64,000 nucleotides of DNA from Halapricum hydrolyticum (GCA_025517565.1 JAOPKD010000008.1:90330-154329), one strand, 5' to 3'; shown: positions 54,258 through 62,557, numbered from the stretch's first letter. Made by a program: numbers and translations. The notes: generated from the sequence alone by a model not told the origin.

Positions 54258-54944
54258 TCAGTCGCCGTGGACGCCGTCGACCGGGGCGGGCTCCTGGCTG
54301 TCTTCGACGTGAGACTGCACGATCGGGAAGACGACGTAACAGCCGTAGGCGATAGTGGCGCCGACGATCAGGTCGCTCACCCAGTGGATGCCGAGATAGA
54401 GCGTCGAGAGCGCGATGAGGCTGGTGGCACTCCAGCTGAGGAATTCGTAGCCCCGCGGGGCGTGTAGCGACGCCGTCGCAGCCAGTGCGAGGTGTAGACT
54501 CGGCATCGCTTTCTGAAGCGTATCGATGCTCGTCACGAGCGAACTGACGATGCCGCTCCCCTCGTAGAGCAACGGTTCGACACCCTCGACGGTGTAGCCG
54601 GTGACGCCGACGGGCGCGAAATAGAACAACGGTGTCGCTGCCAGGACGACAGCGGTGTACGTGAACGCATAGTCGACGTGTCGTTTCCCCCGCTCGCGCT
54701 TGAGGCCGACGTACGTCAGCCCCAACAGCAACGGATAGAGCCCGACGTAGATCAGGACGAAAAACGCCGTGAGGGCCGGGTTCGAAACCGGCTGGAACAG
54801 CGAGACGAGGCCGCCCTCGAGCCCGTGAACCACCGACGTCTGGAGTGCATGCGGCGTCACCTTCGACGCCATGCTTGCGATGCCGGACGCGAGAAGTGGA
54901 GGGACGACGTACCGTGCGTCGCGCGGACCTATCGATATGTTCAT
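54258..54944 (-). CDS. PAP2-superfamily membrane phosphatase
   Basis: 228 aa with six hydrophobic segments. The PAP2_3 (inositol phosphoceramide-type) marks are KAMPSLHLALAATAS and TLYLGIHWVSDLIVGATIAY, with the two catalytic histidines. Probably it acts on lipid phosphates or pyrophosphates at the outer face of the membrane. The C-terminus is a short acidic tail. Confidence 0.88.
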   Translation of the reverse strand: MNISIGPRDARYVVPPLLASGIASMASKVTPHALQTSVVHGLEGGLVSLFQPVSNPALTAFFVLIYVGLYPLLLGLTYVGLKRERGKRHVDYAFTYTAVVLAATPLFYFAPVGVTGYTVEGVEPLLYEGSGIVSSLVTSIDTLQKAMPSLHLALAATASLHAPRGYEFLSWSATSLIALSTLYLGIHWVSDLIVGATIAYGCYVVFPIVQSHVEDSQEPAPVDGVHGD

Positions 54945-55017
54945 CTACAGTGTCCCTACCAGCCACGTCTGGCAGAATTGTAAATAATCTTTCGGTTTCG
55001 GCAGTCGGGATCCATCG

Positions 55018-55401
55018 CTGACCGGATACACATCTGATGACCCCCTCACAATTCACAGAGAGTATCTGTGGGTGGTGCTCGCCAACACGATCGGTGACGC
55101 GCATCCGATCCACCTGCATCTGGTGGACTTCGACATTGTGAAGCGGGAAGGGTTCGACGCGACTGGCTTCACAGCCGCCCGCGAAGCGGAGGAGGACCCG
55201 ATGGTGAGCGACTACCTGACCGGGGTGACGTACCCGATCCCGGCCAACGAGGTCGGGCCCAAGGACACAGTAAGCGTGTATCCAGACGAAGCAGTGACGA
55301 TCCGTCCGTCCTTCGAGGATTACACCGGATACTACGTCTGGCACTGCCACATCCTGGTGCACGAAGACCAGGAGATGATGCTGCCTTACGTCATCGAGTA
55401 G
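55018..55401 (+). pseudogene. C-terminal relic of a multicopper oxidase
   Basis: The frame holds the last third of a cupredoxin-type multicopper oxidase: GDAHPIHLHLVDFDIV gives the HPIHLH type-3/T2 cluster, and YYVWHCHILVHEDQEMML gives the HCH-x3-H-x4-M type-1 site. Everything upstream of about residue 15 of this frame is missing; there is no start codon in the clear part and no N-terminal domains. A GTG at 55072 could start a short product, but this is a decayed remnant. Confidence 0.8.
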
Positions 55402-55507
55402 GGCTCGTTCGTCACCGTTCGACGCTTTTCTGGACCGGTGGCGCTTCGTCTTTCTTTTCCGGCCTACCCACTGGACCGATCTCAGTATCCCGAGCGAATC
55501 CCTCTTC

Positions 55508-55587
55508 ATACTGCCTGCTGTACGTTCGTACAGATATTCGCCACCCCGGGGTGGCGAACCATTCTGAAATGTTACAGCCGGCAGTAT
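55508..55587. mobile_element. 80-bp MITE-like element, copy 2
   Basis: ATACTGCCTGCTGTAC on the left and GTTACAGCCGGCAGTAT on the right form terminal inverted repeats of about 16 bp. CCACCCCGGGGTGG in the centre is a second perfect palindrome. It is closely similar to the copy at 43421-43500 in opposite orientation. It has no coding capacity beyond chance short frames. Confidence 0.75.
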
Positions 55588-55640
55588 CGGGCAGCGCCCG
55601 TTCGCCGCACTGCCGCGTGTACACACGGCTCGCTGCTAGT

Positions 55641-55666
55641 ATTATATTCTCAAACGACGTATACGT
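55641..55666 (+). promoter_or_regulatory. TATA element and ACGTATACGT palindrome before the YbjQ-like gene
   Basis: ATTATATT (55641-55648) is centred about 25 nt before the ATG at 55670, predicting a leaderless mRNA. The exact palindrome ACGTATACGT (55657-55666) lies between TATA and start. Confidence 0.5.
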
Positions 55667-55669
55667 ACC

Positions 55670-56026
55670 ATGGCTACAGAAATACAGTCTCCTGACGCTC
55701 ACCAGTCGCTCGTCGCAACTGTCACGACCGAAACGGTCCCGGGTCATGAAATCGTGGAAGTTCTCGGAATCGCCCGAGGCAACACGGTCAAAGCACGAAA
55801 CGTGGGTCGAGACATCACCCAGGGTATCAGGAACCTTGCCGGTGGAGAACTCAAAGCGTACTCGACGCTGCTCTCTCAGGCCCGCGACGAGGCGATCGCG
55901 CGAATGGAAGCTGACGCAGTCGAGATGGGCGGCGATGCCGTCGTCAACGTCCGAATGGAAACGTCCGAAATCACCAAGGGTGCATCCGAAGTGATCGCTT
56001 ACGGGACTGCTGTCCGCCTCGAGTAG
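55670..56026 (+). CDS. UPF0145 / YbjQ-family protein
   Basis: 118 aa. The VPGHEIVEVLGIARGNTVKARNVGRDITQGIRNLAGGELKAYSTLL segment and EADAVEMGGDAVVNVRMETSEI are the YbjQ/UPF0145 signature. These small pentameric-type proteins have unknown roles, suggested as metal binding. It follows the MITE copy 2 and precedes no same-strand gene within 600 bp. Confidence 0.92.
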   Translation: MATEIQSPDAHQSLVATVTTETVPGHEIVEVLGIARGNTVKARNVGRDITQGIRNLAGGELKAYSTLLSQARDEAIARMEADAVEMGGDAVVNVRMETSEITKGASEVIAYGTAVRLE

Positions 56027-56174
56027 TCTATTCACTTCTTTTGCACACTCCTTATAACGATAGTCTGACATATCGGGCCAGGCGTGCAAGATACACAGGG
56101 CGCCGGTCAGAAGGAGGTCATCTAGGTCATCGGATCGGGAATCATTGCAGGCAAACCGATCGGGCGACTGGCGG

Positions 56175-56459
56175 CTACGGTTCGAACGACGCTCCGATCA
56201 CCGCAGCAATCGCCTGGAGGTCGGCCTTCCGGAACGTGGAGTCGTCTGCCGTCTCCGGTGACTCCGCGATGTCAACCTGCGCCCGAATCAGTCGGCGCAT
56301 CCGCGTTGTCGACGGCCGCCCCGCCTCGTCGACATCGACCTCAAGCACCTCACAAATCGCCTGCAGTTCCTCCTTCGTGAACGACGCCTCGACCTCCCGT
56401 TCGAAGCGACCTGTTGCCGCTCGAATCGCGTTCCGGACCTCGTGAACAGTAGGGCTCAT
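56175..56459 (-). CDS. Hypothetical haloarchaeal protein
   Basis: 94 aa. Two similar helical halves stand out: VHEVRNAIRAATGRFEREVEASFTKEELQAICEVL and then a second (STFRKADLQAIAAVIGASFE), which looks like a short internal duplication of a K-E/A-D-LQAI-x-x-V unit. No membrane segment, no catalytic motif. Probably a small DNA-binding-like or protein-binding protein; not assignable. Confidence 0.6.
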   Translation of the reverse strand: MSPTVHEVRNAIRAATGRFEREVEASFTKEELQAICEVLEVDVDEAGRPSTTRMRRLIRAQVDIAESPETADDSTFRKADLQAIAAVIGASFEP

Positions 56460-56673
56460 CGTTCTTCACTCTCCTGTTGGCGCCTTCACGGTTCCGACTC
56501 GGTAGCGATGAACTGCTCAGCGGCTTCGAGGTGGAGCCTCCGGCCTCATGCAGGGCTTCCGACAGCCCAGTCGGAAGCACAAACGGGTCGGACGGAGAGG
56601 AATCCGACACCACCATCGACCAAACCCTGGGTGTCCAACGCAGTCGCAAAGCGATGGACAGATGTCGTATAGA

Positions 56674-56680
56674 CTTTTAT
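56674..56680 (+). promoter_or_regulatory. TATA element of the SDR gene
   Basis: CTTTTAT is centred about 25 nt before the ATG at 56702. Confidence 0.45.
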
Positions 56681-56701
56681 GTATGCGAACCTACCGCGAG
56701 T

Positions 56702-57598
56702 ATGGAAGACACAGTCGTTGTGACCGGTGCGCTCGGCGGTGCGGGCAGCTGGATCGTTGATGATCTCCGAAACGATTACGATGTAGTCGCGATGGATCAG
56801 ACACTTCCGGAGTCAACCGATATAGCTGGGGTCGATTTCCAGGCAGTTGATCTGACTGATCAGGGAACAACGTTCGAGACAATCCTCGATGCGGACCCGA
56901 CCACCGTCGTTCATTTTGGAAACATTCCACACGAAGAGAATCACGCGGGTGGCGACGTCTACGAGAACAACGTATTGAGTACCTATCACACACTTGAGGC
57001 CGCTGGACGCACCGGCGCCGACGTCGTCTGGGCATCCAGTGAGACTGTGTACGGAACCCACTGGCCAGAGCCGGAACTCCCGGAGTCCCTTCCCGTAACC
57101 GAAACCCATCCGGTCAAGCCGTGGAACGGATATGAAACTTCAAAACTCGCCGGTGAAGCAGCCGCTGAACGGGTTACGAATGCGTTCGATGTTTCGGCTG
57201 TTTCGATCCGTTCGTCCTGGATTCAGTATCCCGGCCGCTATGAAATCACCTCTGTCCGAGAGCAGTTCGATTTCGAGAGCGCAGACAGGTTCGGCAACCT
57301 CTGGTCGTACATCGACATCCGGGATATTGTTTCACTTGTAAGAAAGGCGATCGATCAAACGATCACTGGCCACGAGGTTGTCAACGCGTTCGGCCCGGAC
57401 AATTTCCTCGGTGTCGAAACGACTGAAGCGATCAAGGCTGGTTTCGGATACCTTCCCGACAACTGCGATCTGTCGGGAGACGAATCCGCGTACTCGACTC
57501 TCAAGGCGAAATCGCTTCTCGGGTGGGAACCCGCTCACTCCTGGAAAGGTGCCGAAGACGAATCGCCTCGATATCCGGACTTCGCCCGTCCTTTCTAG
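56702..57598 (+). CDS. NAD(P)-dependent epimerase/dehydratase (extended SDR)
   Basis: 298 aa from the ATG at 56702. The Rossmann loop VTGALGGAGSWIVDDL, the SSETVYG serine region and the YETSKLAGE catalytic Tyr-Lys near residue 148 mark an extended short-chain dehydrogenase. It resembles UDP-sugar epimerases and uronate dehydrogenases. Substrate unknown. The gene is in the AT-richer accessory zone. Confidence 0.85.
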   Translation: MEDTVVVTGALGGAGSWIVDDLRNDYDVVAMDQTLPESTDIAGVDFQAVDLTDQGTTFETILDADPTTVVHFGNIPHEENHAGGDVYENNVLSTYHTLEAAGRTGADVVWASSETVYGTHWPEPELPESLPVTETHPVKPWNGYETSKLAGEAAAERVTNAFDVSAVSIRSSWIQYPGRYEITSVREQFDFESADRFGNLWSYIDIRDIVSLVRKAIDQTITGHEVVNAFGPDNFLGVETTEAIKAGFGYLPDNCDLSGDESAYSTLKAKSLLGWEPAHSWKGAEDESPRYPDFARPF

Positions 57599-57849
57599 AG
57601 CGGGACTCCATGAGAATCCCGTTGCAAAGCTTGAAGTATCAACTGCCTCGGAGTCAAGCCCCGTGGCATCCGCCTCGAAATTCTGTGAACCTACCACAAA
57701 ACACCGCTGCATAGACAGCACGTATCGGTCACCGATCTTTCGGCAACTGACGGGGAGACGGATCGGTAGAGACAGTTGAACGATGTACTGTTTTGGTAGA
57801 CTCACTTTTGCACGTTGGACTGTCACAATCTTTGGTAGTATGATGCACC
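57599..57849. other. Intergenic space without clear gene
   Basis: About 250 bp between the SDR and DUF1328 genes. No frame of clear coding quality, no strong repeat. It is AT-richer than the flanks and could be old coding remains. Confidence 0.4.
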
Positions 57850-58107
57850 ATGCAGCAGCAACTACTGTCCCGATCTCGTATCATATGTATGATACTCGGC
57901 CAAGCAGCCGTGAATCTATCGACGTCAGCACAGATAGTCCCGCTGCAATTTGGAGGGGGATTCATCGAACTCGCGATTTTGTTCTTGGTACTCGCGGTCG
58001 TTGCGGCGATTCTCGGTGCGAGGGGGATTGCCGGGCTCAGCATGCAGATCGCCAAATGGCTTGTCATCATATTCGTCATTCTGGCTATCATCTCATTCAT
58101 CCTCTAA
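57850..58107 (+). CDS. DUF1328 family membrane protein
   Basis: 85 aa if it starts at 57850; the ATG at 57889 is an equally possible start giving 72 aa. Two hydrophobic helices ([25 protein letters not shown] and [19 protein letters not shown]) fit the small DUF1328 proteins, whose role is unknown. It is separated by about 60 bp from the first 139-bp repeat. Confidence 0.75.
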   Translation: MQQQLLSRSRIICMILGQAAVNLSTSAQIVPLQFGGGFIELAILFLVLAVVAAILGARGIAGLSMQIAKWLVIIFVILAIISFIL

Positions 58108-58165
58108 CCTAACGTCGATTACCGGCGGAAAACCCGGCCCCGGACGACAGGCCTTCCGGGTCAAT

Positions 58166-58304
58166 GATTGTTGATGGCGCGCTTTCGGGTGGGTTCCTGA
58201 TATCGGTGACGGACCCAGAACCGGATTGTGAGAAAACTTCGCTGTCGGTCAGCGACGACGCTCGTCCCTCTGAAGCGATATCCACAACCCCCGCTAGAAG
58301 AGCG
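58166..58304. repeat. 139-bp direct repeat, copy 1
   Basis: 139 bp, about 88% identical without gaps to 58953-59091. The left end is GATTGTTGATGGCGCG and the right end is CTAGAAGAGCG. Frames across it are open on the minus strand, but most differences between copies would alter amino acids, so protein coding is unlikely. It ends a few bases before the TATA of the gene at 58342. Confidence 0.9.
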
Positions 58305-58310
58305 TCATAA

Positions 58311-58320
58311 ATTATAATAA
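58311..58320 (+). promoter_or_regulatory. TATA element of the 58342 gene
   Basis: ATTATAATAA is centred about 26 nt before the ATG at 58342, directly after repeat copy 1. Confidence 0.5.
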
Positions 58321-58341
58321 TTTCCCGTATGCATCGCTCGT

Positions 58342-58806
58342 ATGGGTTCGAGCTACACCCGTCACGAGTTCGTACTGAGTGCTGTCGGGCAGCGCTGGTG
58401 GGTGACTGGTATCGGAACGAGTGTCGTCCTGTTGTACGTCATCTCTGCGTTCTTCCTCCGAGGCGTCGAGATCTGGGGAACGACTGCTCTGTACGCCGGT
58501 GGTGCCGTCGGTGGCGTCGTCGCCGGGTTCGTTCTCGGGACGAATGTCTACGACGGTCTGGTTGCGGGGCTACGGGCCGGGATCTACGGTTTGATCGCGC
58601 TCTCGGTCGTGGGCGCCGTCACGCTCTTCGTGTTGTGGTACTCCAACTCCGGGGACTTTTTCTTCTACTGGGTGCCGCTCTACGGGTTCGTAGGGTTCGT
58701 AGGTTTCGTCCCCGTCTATGCGATCACCGGAATGGTGAGCGGCGCGGTGGGTGTCCTCGCGCGGCGCGTGGTCGTTCCGGACCACCTGAATCCCGACCCC
58801 TACTGA
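58342..58806 (+). CDS. Hypothetical four-helix membrane protein flanked by repeats
   Basis: 154 aa. Four hydrophobic segments (WWVTGIGTSVVLLYVISAFF, TTALYAGGAVGGVVAGFVLG, IYGLIALSVVGAVTLFVLWY, WVPLYGFVGFVGFVPVYAITGMV) connected by short loops. No motif identifies it. It is enclosed by the two 139-bp direct repeats and begins a few bases after copy 1, so the repeats may belong to its unit. Confidence 0.65.
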   Translation: MGSSYTRHEFVLSAVGQRWWVTGIGTSVVLLYVISAFFLRGVEIWGTTALYAGGAVGGVVAGFVLGTNVYDGLVAGLRAGIYGLIALSVVGAVTLFVLWYSNSGDFFFYWVPLYGFVGFVGFVPVYAITGMVSGAVGVLARRVVVPDHLNPDPY

Positions 58807-58952
58807 CCGACCGGTTGTGAGTCCTGGGGGCCGGACTCACGGTAGCTACCAGCGTGCCACCCACACAGCCTGCTTACCTGCCGAACGACAGCGCCTGAGA
58901 ACCCCGGCCGCCTGACGGCACGAGTTCACCGACGAGACGCTCTTTTAACGGA

Positions 58953-59091
58953 GATTGCTGATGGCGCGCTTTCGGGCGGTTTTCTGGTATTGGCAACGGA
59001 CTCAAAACCGGATTGTGAGCAGACTTCGCTGTCGATCAGCGACGACGCTCGCCCCTCTGGAGCGATATCCACAATCCCCGCTAGAAGAGCG
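58953..59091. repeat. 139-bp direct repeat, copy 2
   Basis: Second copy, same orientation, 787 bp to the right of copy 1. The surrounding interval 58807-59348 (about 540 bp) holds no credible gene apart from this repeat. Confidence 0.9.
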
Positions 59092-59348
59092 ATGAACCAA
59101 TCTGCTCTCTCTGTCAGTGCAAGAGACACGCTCTGCCTCGGTCACGACATTACTGACAGGAGTCGATCAAATCGGTTACGACTGTGCAAGATAGAAGGCG
59201 CGAATTCCCCACAATCGTCTCTGAATGTTTCAGTCGGGACACAATGTAGAGGGCAGTAACAGCTGATGCTGCCGGCAATGGATTTCGGGAGTCTCTGAAC
59301 GTGCAGAGGCGAGGGTGTTATTGAGTGCTAGGCCGATGTCCAGTTGTC

Positions 59349-60434
59349 ATGCACTCTCTTGGCGAGTACTTCGACGAGTTCACCCACCGAGACTGGCAGA
59401 CCCGCGATCCAACTGCCGTCAGCGACACAGTCAGGATTGCAGTCGTCGGCCTAGGCTGGTTCACCCGTGAGTGGGCACTTCCGGGCATCGAGCGCTCGGG
59501 GTTCACCGAGGCGACTGTCGCAATCGATATCGACCCAGATGCCGTAGCCACCGTCGCGGACGAGCACGATCTCATAGGACTCACGCCCGAGAAATTCCGT
59601 AATGGGGTGGCCAGCGAGGCGTACGACGCGGTCTACGTCGCGACGCCGAACGCGACCCATCTCGAATATGCCGAAATCGCGGCCGATCAGGGCGCTGCAC
59701 TCCTCTGTGAGAAACCACTGGAGGCATCTCTCGACCGAGCAAGGCGCCTCGTAACTATCTGTGACGATGCTGATATTCCCCTGATGGTGGGATATCGGAT
59801 GCAGACCGACCCCGCAGTGCGTCGTCTCAAAGAACTCCTCCGCGGGGACTTCATCGGTGATGTCCTCCACATTCACGGCACCATGTCACAGACGATGCTC
59901 GGAGAGTTGGGTGAGGAGACCGGTCAGTGGCGTTTGGACCCCGACCTCTCGGGTGGGTGTGCACTCATGGACATCGGCATCTACCCGCTCAACACGACGC
60001 GGTTCATCCTTGACGCTGACCCGACGGAAGTGTACGGCCACACACGCTCGGCGCACGACCCTTTCGAAGAGGTCGACGAACACGCCACCTTCCAGCTGCG
60101 ATTCCCCGATGACGTTCGTGCGCTCTGTTCAGTGAGTCAGAACGCACAGCACGCCAGCCGACTTGAAATCACTGGCACTGACGGACAACTCATCCTCGAT
60201 CCCGCGTTCTACGAGCGGGAAGCCCGTGAACTCACACTCGTCCGCGATGGTGTCGAGTCGGAGATTGAATTCGACCCCGTCCACCAACTCGAAGAGGAGT
60301 TCGCGTACTTCGGCCATCACCTGCTGACTGACACCAATTTCGTCCCCGATGGCGAGCATGCACTGGCCGACATGCGCGTCCTCGATGCGGTGTACGAGTC
60401 CGCAGCCACCGGCACTCCCATAGCCGTCGAGTGA
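59349..60434 (+). CDS. Gfo/Idh/MocA-family dehydrogenase, probably D-xylose 1-dehydrogenase (NADP+)
   Basis: 361 aa from the ATG at 59349 (MHSLGEYFDEFTHRDWQT). The Rossmann loop VGLGWFTREWALPGI, the LLCEKPLE motif with the conserved lysine near residue 124 and the GGCALMDIGIYPLNTTRFI stretch with an Asp-x-x-x-Tyr group are typical. The N-terminus and whole layout resemble the haloarchaeal NADP-dependent xylose dehydrogenase group known from Haloferax. It oxidises an aldopentose to its lactone. Its neighbours 6-phosphogluconate dehydrogenase and methylglyoxal synthase point to sugar catabolism. Confidence 0.82.
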   Translation: MHSLGEYFDEFTHRDWQTRDPTAVSDTVRIAVVGLGWFTREWALPGIERSGFTEATVAIDIDPDAVATVADEHDLIGLTPEKFRNGVASEAYDAVYVATPNATHLEYAEIAADQGAALLCEKPLEASLDRARRLVTICDDADIPLMVGYRMQTDPAVRRLKELLRGDFIGDVLHIHGTMSQTMLGELGEETGQWRLDPDLSGGCALMDIGIYPLNTTRFILDADPTEVYGHTRSAHDPFEEVDEHATFQLRFPDDVRALCSVSQNAQHASRLEITGTDGQLILDPAFYEREARELTLVRDGVESEIEFDPVHQLEEEFAYFGHHLLTDTNFVPDGEHALADMRVLDAVYESAATGTPIAVE

Positions 60435-60705
60435 CCGCTCGTGTCCGGGCTCAAAGATAGTCACTGTAGTGCTCGTGTTGCGACGATATCTGTGCTGACT
60501 CCATTTTCTATATCCAGCACGCGCATCCTGACAGAGTATGAGGGTGTTGTATCAATCAGCGATTGATTTTCTGAAAGGCCACCAGTTTGGCTGTACGCGA
60601 ATTCCCGTGACACCCACTCGGCCGCTCCCCCATCGAACGAAAGCAAAGCCTTTGCGTTCGTCCAATCTCACCCCGTTGCTGTCGGGTGATTACGGCCGCG
60701 AAAAT
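60435..60705. other. Intergenic space before the tRNA-Arg hairpin element
   Basis: About 270 bp with no gene of clear quality. It contains a TTTCTATATCC stretch near 60506 that could be promoter-like. Confidence 0.4.
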
Positions 60706-60776
60706 ACGGGCGCGAGGGGATTTGAACCCGATGGCGAGACTCGCTGTGCTCGTCTCGCGTGATTCAAATCCCCTCG
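60706..60776. repeat. tRNA-Arg 3'-end direct copy plus inverted T-arm hairpin
   Basis: 60706-60729 is identical over 24 bp to 60819-60842, which is the 3' end of the tRNA-Arg gene. CGAGGGGATTTGAA (60713-60726) is the exact inverse of TTCAAATCCCCTCG (60763-60776). Inside it, GCGAGAC (60734-60740) pairs with GTCTCGC (60752-60758) around an 11-nt loop. Topology equals that at tRNA-Val. Confidence 0.85.
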
Positions 60777-60819
60777 ATGGCGCATTTGCTGCTCGCGAAT
60801 TGCTCGCAGCAAAATGCGA

Positions 60820-60892
60820 CGGGCGCGAGGGGATTTGAACCCCTGACAACTTGGTCCGGAACCAAGCACTCTGTCCACTGAGCTACGCGCCC
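60820..60892 (-). tRNA. tRNA-Arg (anticodon CCG)
   Basis: The minus strand reads GGGCGCG to CGCGCCC plus discriminator G, 73 nt. The D-arm has AGCTCAGTGGACAGAGT, the anticodon stem CTTGG/CCAAG encloses TTCCGGA, giving anticodon CCG, and the T-arm is AGGGGTTCAAATCCCCT. The 3' end faces the hairpin element and the accessory zone to the left. Confidence 0.96.
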
Positions 60893-60974
60893 TCACGGAG
60901 CAGTATCGCCGACGAGAGTATAATGGTTGTGAACTGCACTGACCACGACCGCCCGTCGATCGGACGGGGATGAT

Positions 60975-61550
60975 CTACGGTTGTTCGCCAGTCTTGATCG
61001 TAAATTCGGCGGTCGGGTAGGCCACGCACGTCAGACAGTAGCCGTTGTCCATCTCCTCCTCGGAGAGGGTGTCGTTGTTGCTGTGGCGGACGAACTCCTC
61101 GGCCGGCCCGTCGTCGATATGGCCGGCACACGAGAGACACTGGCCCTGTCGACAGGAGTACGGCAAGTCCCAGTCCTCATCTTCGCCGGCCTCCAGGATG
61201 GTCTCGTTGTTGGCGACTTCGATCGTCTGGCCTTCCTTCGCGAACTCGATCTCGTAGTACTCGACTTCCTCGATCGCTTCGGGATCGAACCCGGACTCTT
61301 CCTCGCTCTCCTCGAGTTCGCCCTCCGAATCGCCGGCAGCGATCGCTTCGGCCGGCACGCCGCCGCCGCCACCGACGCCGCGGTTATACGGCTCGGGGAA
61401 GTCCGTCTCCGGCACGGTGGCGGCTCGCCGTTCGAGCACCTCGCGGGAGATGTCCTCGCCGGCCTGCCAGCCGGTCCCGCGCGCGAAGTGTAGCACGACC
61501 GCGACGAGCGTCAACGCCAGGCCGAGCAGGAGGCCCACTGTCTGAACCAT
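60975..61550 (-). CDS. Membrane-anchored [2Fe-2S] ferredoxin
   Basis: 191 aa. One N-terminal membrane segment (VGLLLGLALTLVAVVLHFARG) is followed by a Gly/Glu-rich linker of about 85 residues and a plant-type ferredoxin domain with the cluster motif C-x4-C-x2-C (CRQGQCLSC) and a fourth cysteine in GYCLTCVAYP. It shuttles electrons at the inner face of the membrane. Partner genes are not adjacent. Confidence 0.92.
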   Translation of the reverse strand: MVQTVGLLLGLALTLVAVVLHFARGTGWQAGEDISREVLERRAATVPETDFPEPYNRGVGGGGGVPAEAIAAGDSEGELEESEEESGFDPEAIEEVEYYEIEFAKEGQTIEVANNETILEAGEDEDWDLPYSCRQGQCLSCAGHIDDGPAEEFVRHSNNDTLSEEEMDNGYCLTCVAYPTAEFTIKTGEQP

Positions 61551-61651
61551 GTGCCCCGATATGAAACAGCGTCTTATAGGGGTTGGTTCACCGGCAAATC
61601 CCCCGGCGATCTCCCGCTCCCCCTCCGCTCCGCTGATGGCCGCTCACCAGT

Positions 61652-62557
61652 TTACTTCCGCGCGATCTCGTGGCGGCCGAACCCGTACCGGAGTCGGTTG
61701 GCCAGCCGGCGGGAGAACCGCCCTTTGCCGTCGCCGGTCGCTCGCGAGGCGAACCGCTCGGCAAGCGCCTGATAGATCAGCGGGACCGGTACCTCCTGTT
61801 CGAGCGCTTCCTGGACCGTCCAGGTGCCGGTCGAGCCGCCGGCGACGTAATCGGCGACATCGCCGAGGTCGTTGCCCTCCTCGCGGAACGCCTCCTCGGC
61901 GAGTTCGAGCAGCCACGACCGGATGACAGAGCCGTTGTTCCAGGTGTGAGCGACGGCCTCCAGATCAAGGTCGTAGCGGCCGTTGGCCAGCAGCTCGAAG
62001 CCCTCGCCGTAGGCCTGCATCAGCGCGTACTCGACGCCGTTGTGGATCATCTTCACGTAGTGGCCCGACCCCGAGGGGCCCATCCGGTCGTGGCCCTCCG
62101 GCCCGGTCGCGACGGCGTCGAACGCCGGCGTCAGTTCCTCGTAGGCCCATTCGGGACCGCCGATCATCATCGAGAAGCCCAGCTCCGCGCCGGCCGGGCC
62201 GCCGCTGGTCCCGCAATCGAGATACGTGGCGTCGGTTTCCTCCCCGCGCCGGATCGAGTTCTCGAAGTTGGAGTTGCCGCCGTCGACGACGATGTCGTCG
62301 CTGTCGACGTACGGCTCCAGTTCCTCCAGCGCGGCGTCGACGGGGTCGCCGGCGGGCACGTTCAGCCAGATCCGTTTGGGCGAGGACAGCTGCTCGGCCA
62401 GATCCGGGATCGATTCCGCGGGCGTAGCGCCGTCCTCGGCGGCCGCGGCGACGGTCTCGGGGTCGACGTCGTAGGCGACCACGCTGTGGCCGTCCGCGAG
62501 CAGTCGATCCGCCACGATGCGTCCCATCCGTCCGAGTCCGATGACTCCGATCTCCAT
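61652..62557 (-). CDS. gndA: 6-phosphogluconate dehydrogenase (decarboxylating), short form
   Basis: 301 aa from the ATG at 62557 (MEIGVIGLGRMGRIVADRL). The Rossmann GLGRMG, the GGNSNF segment, CGTSGGPAGAELGFSMMIGG with the family's SGG, and the GHYVKMIHNGVEYALMQAYGEG segment with the catalytic Lys and Asn are all present. This short form (about 300 aa) is the haloarchaeal and some bacterial enzyme, converting 6-phosphogluconate to ribulose 5-phosphate and CO2 with NADP. Confidence 0.95.
   Translation of the reverse strand: MEIGVIGLGRMGRIVADRLLADGHSVVAYDVDPETVAAAAEDGATPAESIPDLAEQLSSPKRIWLNVPAGDPVDAALEELEPYVDSDDIVVDGGNSNFENSIRRGEETDATYLDCGTSGGPAGAELGFSMMIGGPEWAYEELTPAFDAVATGPEGHDRMGPSGSGHYVKMIHNGVEYALMQAYGEGFELLANGRYDLDLEAVAHTWNNGSVIRSWLLELAEEAFREEGNDLGDVADYVAGGSTGTWTVQEALEQEVPVPLIYQALAERFASRATGDGKGRFSRRLANRLRYGFGRHEIARK

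Noticed and set aside
54208..55626. In-frame upstream extension of the SOUL gene
   Set aside because: Crosses the PAP2 gene and the oxidase relic; protein is Arg-rich and unlike SOUL proteins.
58926..59129. 67-codon minus-strand frame over repeat copy 2
   Set aside because: The matching frame in copy 1 differs at most nucleotide changes by amino acid, so no protein-level constraint is visible.
60708..60776. Second tRNA gene left of tRNA-Arg
   Set aside because: Again only the 3' end is copied and the inverted piece forms a simple hairpin.
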